A model generated the notes under the pieces. The model saw nothing but the letters and a program-made list of their open reading frames with translations. It was not told the origin of the DNA and ran no database searches. The position numbers and the translations under genes were made by a program. Of a stretch of DNA of 64,000 bases, positions 58,121-64,000 are shown one piece after another. How positions within the stretch are numbered: position 1 is the stretch's first letter; each line of letters begins with the position of its first letter. Source of the stretch: Pyropia haitanensis (lineage: Eukaryota > Rhodophyta > Bangiophyceae > Bangiales > Bangiaceae); assembly GCA_008729055.1 (NCBI GenBank), contig SDUX01000005.1, positions 1,806,875-1,870,874 on the forward strand, in the 5' to 3' direction.

Positions 58121-58508
58121 ATCGTCTGGGGTTCACCGCGGTGGGTGGCCACTCGGAACTGTGTACGGTCGGCTTTCGTGTGGCGGCGGCCGGGGGTGGG
58201 GCAGCGGCAGCTGTGCATGTGGTGACAGCTGCGGTCGGCGGGGCGGCAAAGAAGGATTGCATGGCGGTCTGTCTGTGCTGCTGTTCGCGTCCGCAATTGG
58301 CGGCACCGTGGGTGGGCGCCTGACGCAGGTACGCGGGGAACAGCTTCACGGAGGAGGTATTAAGCACGCTGAGCGGCGCGGCATTGCGCTTCTCTCCTGG
58401 AATCGTACCCCCCTCCGCTGCAGTATCTCCCTTTTATCCCAATACACGTTGAGTGCCGCCCCACTCACCTCTCCTTCCTGCTTGTGGTCCACGAAGCGCG
58501 GTGGCGGT

Positions 58509-61500
58509 ATGTCGGCTCCCGGCGGCTCCATCTCCAAGAATGCGCACAAGTGTTCGTTCTGCTGCCGGTGCTTCCCGTCGGCTGCCACGAGGCAGCGCCA
58601 CATGAACGTCGCGCACGTGCGGGAGCAGCTTCTGATGCCGCCGCCGCCCGACTCAGACGAAAAGGAGGATGGCCCTGCTCGGCCGTTGGGAAACTCGTCT
58701 CCTTCCGGCGTGCTGGGCGGTGGCAGCGCGGACGACCTGGACGACATCCATCCTGTGCATCCTACGACGGAGGGCACGGCGGCTGAAGCTGCCGACAATG
58801 CTGCTGCGGCGTCCACCTTCGTCGACCAGAGCGTTGAAGAGTCACGCACCCGTGACAGCAACGAAGGAGTGGCCAGGGGCACTCTGGCTGGACCGCGGCC
58901 ACCTGCGGCCGCGGTGCGTCACGTCCTTAGTTCGAGCGTCGCCGCACGCATCCGAGACTACTATGAGCAGATGCCGGAAGCGTCCCTGTCGACGTCTGTG
59001 GCTGGTCGACCGGAGGGGCTGCCTGCAAGCAAGTTCACCGGCGCAGGTATGCGTAAAGTTCTCCAGTTTGTCGTTTCGGCGGGTGGCTGCGGCCTTTCCC
59101 GGGTCGACCAGTACTCCCTGGCTGAGACACTTTACGCGGTGAAGGCCCAGTTTGACTACTCGGACGGGGAGGCCGCCGTGTTCAAGTCCCTGTTTCCCAC
59201 GCCGTCGTCATTCGCCGCGGGCATCCGCACGGAGCAGAACAGGGTGCTTGCACGGCTGGGCTGGTTGCAGGTCCCCATCGTCGTCAACAACAAGACTCAC
59301 ATGATCTACTACCGTGACCTGCTAAGTACGGCCGTCGAGGCGGTGCAGTCAGCGGCAAAAGTCGACCTCGACGGCGGCGCGCTGCCTGACGCCGCGGACG
59401 GCTCTCGGCGCCGGTCGACCTTCCTCGACTCAGACCTGTTCATCAAGGACTCCCATTCGATCAAGAACCTGCACGGGCCGCAAGCACGACCCCTGTTCGC
59501 AAACCTGCACGCCGACGAAGCACTCGTCTCCGGGAGTGGCGCCCACTATGTCTTCCCCATCCGCGCTGAGTTTCCAAGCGTGAACGGTGGCGGCCGCTGG
59601 GTCACCGTCGGGTACGTCCCGCATATAGCGCGGCCGACGGAGCACGGCAGCAAGGTGCTGCTCGCGGCCAGCGACGGCCGCAACGACCTGCTACAGCGTT
59701 GTTTGGCGGTCTTGCTGCGCCGGTTCGTGCGCGCCAGTGAGCGAGGCTTCCCTGTCCACGTGGGTGGGGAGAGCATGCGGATGTTGGTGCCACGCATTGG
59801 AGGCGTAGTGGTGGACTTCTTTGAGGAACGCGCTCTGTACGCCCTTGGAGGTACGCGGAGCAACATGATCTGCTCGCACTGCCGGGTGAGCCGTGCCGTT
59901 TGCTGCGATGCAAAGGCTGGAGAAGCCCATCCACGCGACGTCGTTGAGACGTTGGAGGCCCAACTGCACGCAGCGAAGCGCCGACTAGTCGGTGAGCGCG
60001 CTTCCCTCCGTGGTCCCCTCGCCCTCGCCCACAGTGCGCTGGCCTTTGTACCGGCATTGGGTGCAGTGCACGGCCTTTCGACGGGGAACCTAAACTACTT
60101 CCGTGTCATCACCTTCGACCTTTTGCACGTTTGGAAGTTGGGCATCTTGCAGATGATGGCGCAGCTTCTGCCTGCCTTTCTGAAGTCGGTTTGTACGTCT
60201 GAGGCGGGCGCCAGGATGGGGACTGTGCAGCGCACGCTGGACGTGATCAACCTGCGCGGCTTCCGGCTTGGGCGTCGCTGTCGTGCTTCTCCCGCGCCTC
60301 CTGGGTGCTTTGTGTCGCCGAAGGAGAAACAGGCCACCATGAATGGCCGGAGCTGGCGGCACTTCGTCGTTCATTGGCCGTTCATGGTTGCCAGACTGGC
60401 GGGCCCGGCGGATCCTCAGCGCCTTTTGTCGTCGCTGCGTCGCAGTCAGCGGGTGAGGGCGCAGTCGCTTTTCCGTGCTGAAGTGGACGAGGAAGACTCG
60501 AGCCCTGGGCTGGAGGAGGAAGATCAACCAGCTCCTTGCGGCTTCGAGATGGGCGAGGGGTCGAACTACCACTCCCTTTTCGGGGAGATGCCGGTGGAGG
60601 ACGCAGTACAGGACATGTACTGCCAAGCCGCGTCACTGAGCGGCCGCTTTGTTGGCGACAATGTCGCGGAAACGGTCTACCTTTCCGGCAACGAGCTGGG
60701 GTCCATTGCGGCGGCGGCTCTCAAGCTGGGACGCTGTATCCAGGTCATTCTGGGGCCGGTCCACACGTCGAAGCTGCACCGGTTAATGCTTCACCTCGCT
60801 GCTGAGTTGCAGAACCGCGGGAACCTGTCGGAGGGCGACACGAGCGTAAACGAGTCGCTTCACAAGCTTTGCAAGAAGATGTATACCCGCTCAAACAAGC
60901 GCGGTCCCACCCTCTCGATGCAGATGATGCGCGGCGAGCAGAGCCAGACGGAGATTTTGCGCGGTATGGTCAACGATGAGGGCAGCGATGACGAGGAGGT
61001 CGCGGACGAGAGCGACGACGAGGAGGCTACGGAACGGCGTCACGCGGCAAGGGACGGTCATGTCGTGGACGTCTCCGACGTCCCGCCGGTCGTGCTGCAG
61101 ATGAGCACTCGTGGCATTTGGTTCGCGCTGGAGGACGTGCTTGGTCTGCCCGGCTTGTCAAACCTGCCCGAGTTGCTGGAGGTTGACCGAGCGACTACTG
61201 TAACGGTTGCCAAGACGCTCTTGTTTGAGCCAAGGTTCGAGTGGGACGCTGCTCGCGACGTGCAGTACCTGCGTGCTACGCCGTCGTTTAATGGCCGCCC
61301 GTGGTATAACCGCCTGCGCTACTTGGACGCGGATGGCGTGGTTTGCTGGGGTCAGGCTCGTTTGGTGCTGCGACGCGTTGAGCGTACCACCCGCCATTGC
61401 ATTGTGGTTTGGCGCATGCGGCGGGCAGAGGCGCGCCCAGGTTGCGTTCTTTCGGCGTACGGCTGCCAGCGGCTGGCCTGGCATTTACCGTTTTCGGGCA

Positions 61501-61700
61501 GCTTGTGGCCGAGTGTGGAGATCGTTGACGTGGAGCAGATCCTGCGCCTCGAGCATGAGTTGCCGGACTGGAGGGACATGGCGGACCGCGGTGGCATCGA
61601 CACCATGGGCTCAGAGAGGGTCGTCACCGTGGCAGAGCGACGTGACGCGCGGTTTTTTGTGAACGCCTTTTACCCTTGGACGTCACGCAAGCAATCGTGA
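58509..61700 (+). CDS. Plavaka/CACTA-superfamily-like transposase, intact, 1063 residues
   Basis: One exon from ATG 58509 to TGA 61698-61700. I chose this ATG because it directly precedes a C2H2 finger (C15, C18, H31, H36: KCSFCCRCFPSAATRQRHMN), although the frame is open upstream to 57747 through repeats. Then follow an acidic linker, a helical region (RIRDYYEQMPEASL), YVFPIRAEFPSVNGGGRWV with VGYVPHI (like the PV...N.P...R...GYLP block of Plavaka proteins), LLAASDGRNDL, GFPVHVGGESMRMLVP, VVVDFFEERALYALGG, MICSHCRVSR, and FDLLHVWKLGILQMM near residue 537, corresponding to the DiLH block. GDTSVNESLHKLCKK (about 780) and an acidic GSDDEEVADESDDEE precede a C-terminal domain. Assignment rests on this motif order; the catalytic acids are not proven. 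No stop or frameshift in 3.2 kb argues for recent activity or selection. Confidence 0.65.
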   Translation: MSAPGGSISKNAHKCSFCCRCFPSAATRQRHMNVAHVREQLLMPPPPDSDEKEDGPARPLGNSSPSGVLGGGSADDLDDIHPVHPTTEGTAAEAADNAAAASTFVDQSVEESRTRDSNEGVARGTLAGPRPPAAAVRHVLSSSVAARIRDYYEQMPEASLSTSVAGRPEGLPASKFTGAGMRKVLQFVVSAGGCGLSRVDQYSLAETLYAVKAQFDYSDGEAAVFKSLFPTPSSFAAGIRTEQNRVLARLGWLQVPIVVNNKTHMIYYRDLLSTAVEAVQSAAKVDLDGGALPDAADGSRRRSTFLDSDLFIKDSHSIKNLHGPQARPLFANLHADEALVSGSGAHYVFPIRAEFPSVNGGGRWVTVGYVPHIARPTEHGSKVLLAASDGRNDLLQRCLAVLLRRFVRASERGFPVHVGGESMRMLVPRIGGVVVDFFEERALYALGGTRSNMICSHCRVSRAVCCDAKAGEAHPRDVVETLEAQLHAAKRRLVGERASLRGPLALAHSALAFVPALGAVHGLSTGNLNYFRVITFDLLHVWKLGILQMMAQLLPAFLKSVCTSEAGARMGTVQRTLDVINLRGFRLGRRCRASPAPPGCFVSPKEKQATMNGRSWRHFVVHWPFMVARLAGPADPQRLLSSLRRSQRVRAQSLFRAEVDEEDSSPGLEEEDQPAPCGFEMGEGSNYHSLFGEMPVEDAVQDMYCQAASLSGRFVGDNVAETVYLSGNELGSIAAAALKLGRCIQVILGPVHTSKLHRLMLHLAAELQNRGNLSEGDTSVNESLHKLCKKMYTRSNKRGPTLSMQMMRGEQSQTEILRGMVNDEGSDDEEVADESDDEEATERRHAARDGHVVDVSDVPPVVLQMSTRGIWFALEDVLGLPGLSNLPELLEVDRATTVTVAKTLLFEPRFEWDAARDVQYLRATPSFNGRPWYNRLRYLDADGVVCWGQARLVLRRVERTTRHCIVVWRMRRAEARPGCVLSAYGCQRLAWHLPFSGSLWPSVEIVDVEQILRLEHELPDWRDMADRGGIDTMGSERVVTVAERRDARFFVNAFYPWTSRKQS

Positions 61701-63890
61701 GCAGGCTTCTTGCAGCTGGCGTCGGCCTTCGTTGGCGGGTGTGCACGTCGGCGGCGATACATCGCTTGCGGTGCCGTCGGCGCGGGCGGGGCCTAGATGG
61801 CGCTGGACATGGTCTTGGTGGTGCGTGAGGGGCGGGACAATGACCCTCGTTCGTGGCGTGTGGTGTTGGCAGGGGTAACGTGTGCCGGGTTGCTGTTCGT
61901 GGTAACGCTTTTTTTGTAAGCGTGGTCGTGCGCTGCGCGAGTCGTCTTTTAGTTTGTTTTTGTGTTGAGTGAGTGCGTGGGTTGCGGTCGACGGAACTGG
62001 CTTCCGTCGTCCTTGTCGGCATCGTCTACCTGCTTTGATAGAATAGTTGTAGGTCTCTTTGACGTTCCCTCTTTATAGAGGCACTTATCCCACACGCTCT
62101 GTAGCGTGGCAGCAACACCGTTCCTGTGTTAACCTATCAGCCATCTCCATGAGACACAGCGACGGATCTCCTCTTTCCGCCTGGCTGGACACGCCCACCG
62201 CAGCCACAGCAACAATTACCCACTGCGACGCCCCTCCCGCCTGCATCAGAAATGTGCAAAAACAACAACTGCTTGCACCGCATACAAGCAAAGCACGGCC
62301 GCCGCGACACCCGTCCCCACCGCTGCCGTAGGTGCCCATCCGCGCGCTGTCCTCGCTGGAGAGCAGACAAGGCTCCGAGTCACCATCAGCCGGCCTTGGC
62401 TGCTGCGTCTGCCGTCCGCAGCTCCACTGAAAACGCCCCGCCTGCTTCACCGCAGCTGCGCGACAGCACAGGTTGGCCACGTTCGCGAGCGGGCCGGCCA
62501 CGGCCGTCACGCCGGGGCCCTTCCCTTCTCGACTGCTATGGCCCCACCGTGCGGCTTCAAGGTTGCCTTACGCTCGAAGTCCACCTCCAACACGCGCCAT
62601 CCCGCCGTGGCCGCCGCCGTCACCGCCGCGACGCGCCTAACGGTCGGCCTGCTGCCGACTCGTCGATGAAGCCCCACACCACCAAGTCCCTGTTCGATGA
62701 TGCCCCACACGACCAATTCGGTTACTAACCAGAGAGCCCGTGCCCTAATTCAAACGGCGGCTATCGTGCTGGACAGTCATTGGTCAGAGTGGCCACGGGA
62801 CGGCTCGGAGCAAGGCAGGATCAAGAGACTCGCTCGCAACAGCCGAGGGCTCCTGCGATTGGGGCCCTCGAGAGCTACCCAAAAAGAGCTGACGCACCTA
62901 CGTTTGTCCAGGCCTTTGTTCGCGGAACGAGGCGCGGCCGAAATTTCAAGCGTTCGGGAACACCCTGTCGTGCGCTCCTGTTCGCAATTTCGTCCTATTG
63001 TCGCTTCCTTTGACGATCCCCGCCCGAGGCGTGTCCCCGTGTGCATCGGGGCCGGCGGGAATGGCACCAGAGAGGGGGGCGGGGCAGGGGTGGCGACAAG
63101 CGGCTGTGCTGCGGCGAGGCAGCATCGGCCGCGGCCCCGCGCGAGAGGGCCGTTCAGGGGCGTGGCGAGCGGGGGCGGGCTGTGGGGGGGGGGTGGGGAA
63201 CCTGCGGCCGTGGCGTGTCGGCCGCGGCCCGACCCAGGAGCATCATTCCCGGACGTGTGGGGGGGGGGGGACGCCCCTACGGGCGCGTGCGGCGGGGGTG
63301 GCAACCAGCGGCCGTGCCGTGTCGGCCGCAGCCCCGCCGGAGAGCATCGCTCTGAGAGGTGTGGGGAGGGGCGGGCGTCACGTGGGAGGCGTCCAAGGGG
63401 GGGTTGGCATGGAGCGGCCATGGCGCGGCCGAGCAGTGTCGGCCGCCCCCGCTCGAGCGCTGCTCAGGTGGTCTGGGAGGGGAGGGTGGGGGGCGGCACG
63501 GGGGAATTGTGGGGGTGCCTGCTCACGAGGGCCGCAGCGTGGCGGCCCCCATGGCCCCCCCCCCACCCTCGACCCTGTTTCGCCCGTGCCTGGTGTGGGG
63601 AGGGGGGGAATGGGTGCTACTGGGTGCATGGTGTGTACCGTGAGGCACGCGCTGCGCTGTTACCCGGTCGCCGTCGCCGTCGTCGTGACCATCCCCAACG
63701 CCGGCACTGCTTCCGCGTCCATCTCTCGCCCCGGCACCGCCGCAATCACCACCATCCCCACCACCACGACGGACACCACCGCCGCCACCGCAGCCGCCAT
63801 CACCACCTGCACGTGAGTGGCTCTGTTTTGTCGCCAGCGGCGCCATCGTGAACGTGTCGGCCGCCCTGTTTTCGCCCGAGGGGCCACGCC
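61701..63890. other. 3' flank of the transposase, then spacer; no gene called
   Basis: 61,700-62,050 is T/G-rich, likely 3' untranslated region. 62,080-62,740 has overlapping frames on both strands without motifs. 63,000-63,640 is a G-rich tandem repeat (listed separately). 63,660-63,820 encodes on the plus strand a Thr/Ala-rich stretch (TTIPTTTTDTTAATAAAITT) of ac/cc-rich triplets, which may be only simple sequence. Confidence 0.45.
63070..63480. repeat. About 90-115-bp tandem repeat, four copies, G-rich
   Basis: tcggccgc words with a g(g/c)ccgtg-c-gtg lead recur near 63126, 63218, 63322 and 63438, separated by G runs up to 12 long. Lengths differ mainly by the G runs, so the true period may be about 105 bp. 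Confidence 0.65.
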
Positions 63891-64000
63891 ATGGACCCGC
63901 CCCTCCCCGCCGTCGATCGGGAGGCGTGGGAGGTGTCTGAGGGGTCGGCCGACGAGACGCGCGCCGCTGTGCTCGCGTCACAGCTCTCTCTTCGGCGGCG
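63891..64000 (+). CDS. Possible start of a gene running off the right edge
   Basis: ATG 63891 opens 36 codons to the window end: MDPPLPAVDREAWEVSEG, then SADETRAAVLASQLSLRR. The composition is non-repetitive and acidic at first, unlike the repeats before it. No domain is visible in so short a piece. Confidence 0.25.
   Translation, partial: MDPPLPAVDREAWEVSEGSADETRAAVLASQLSLRR

Noticed and set aside
62085..62728. Overlapping open frames on both strands after the Plavaka-like gene
   Set aside because: No motif on either strand, and composition gives no preference.

Overview
This is a GC-rich (roughly 65% by eye) eukaryotic nuclear window dominated by transposable elements (TEs). Evidence for a nucleus: short GT-AG introns (104-387 bp), AATAAA poly(A) signals, a RING-H2 protein, SANT/Myb proteins, and transposases of eukaryotic superfamilies. 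No rRNA, tRNA, CRISPR array or bacterial operon was found. The mix of very high GC, Ala/Pro/Arg-rich proteins, few introns and many DNA transposons would fit a bangiophyte red alga (Porphyra/Pyropia type). That is inference; a GC-rich green alga or other protist is not excluded.

Layout. 1-1137: pyrimidine-rich, no gene. 1138-4365 (-): spliced Mutator-like (MULE) transposase. 4781-8014 (-): Crypton tyrosine recombinase with three in-frame stops. 10290-13975 (-): a second, intronless MULE of the same family, broken by a frameshift and by an LTR (11234-11751) flanked by a 5-bp target duplication. 15726-17921 (+): decayed hAT. 19784-23008: PIF/Harbinger element with two intact convergent genes. 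24382-25151 (+): RING-H2 protein, probably host. 26396-31615 (-): very long SANT/Myb low-complexity protein, probably host, with a long inverted repeat over its 5' part. 33083-34855 (+): pogo-like transposase with two TAG codons. 37117-37639: second LTR copy. 38880-39843 (+): Tc1 transposase with one indel and one TAG. 41073-43708 (+): decayed TE I cannot place in a named family. 45739-46395 (-) and 50398-50703 (+): two weak small genes. 51833-52502: terminal-inverted-repeat element without a transposase. 53796-61700: a divergent pair, an unknown 583-residue spliced protein (-) and an intact 1063-residue Plavaka/CACTA-like transposase (+), with tandem repeats between them. 61701-64000: tandem repeats and perhaps the first codons of another gene.

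How the parts relate. Three units look recently mobile: the Harbinger pair (SANT-like DNA-binding protein plus DDE nuclease), the spliced MULE, and the divergent Plavaka-like pair. The Crypton, pogo, Tc1 and unplaced elements keep long reading frames interrupted mainly by nonsense codons, most of them explicable by single C-to-T transitions, which suggests methylation-linked decay. In the RING and long Myb genes the breaks fall instead on long G or C homopolymers, so assembly error should be ruled out first.
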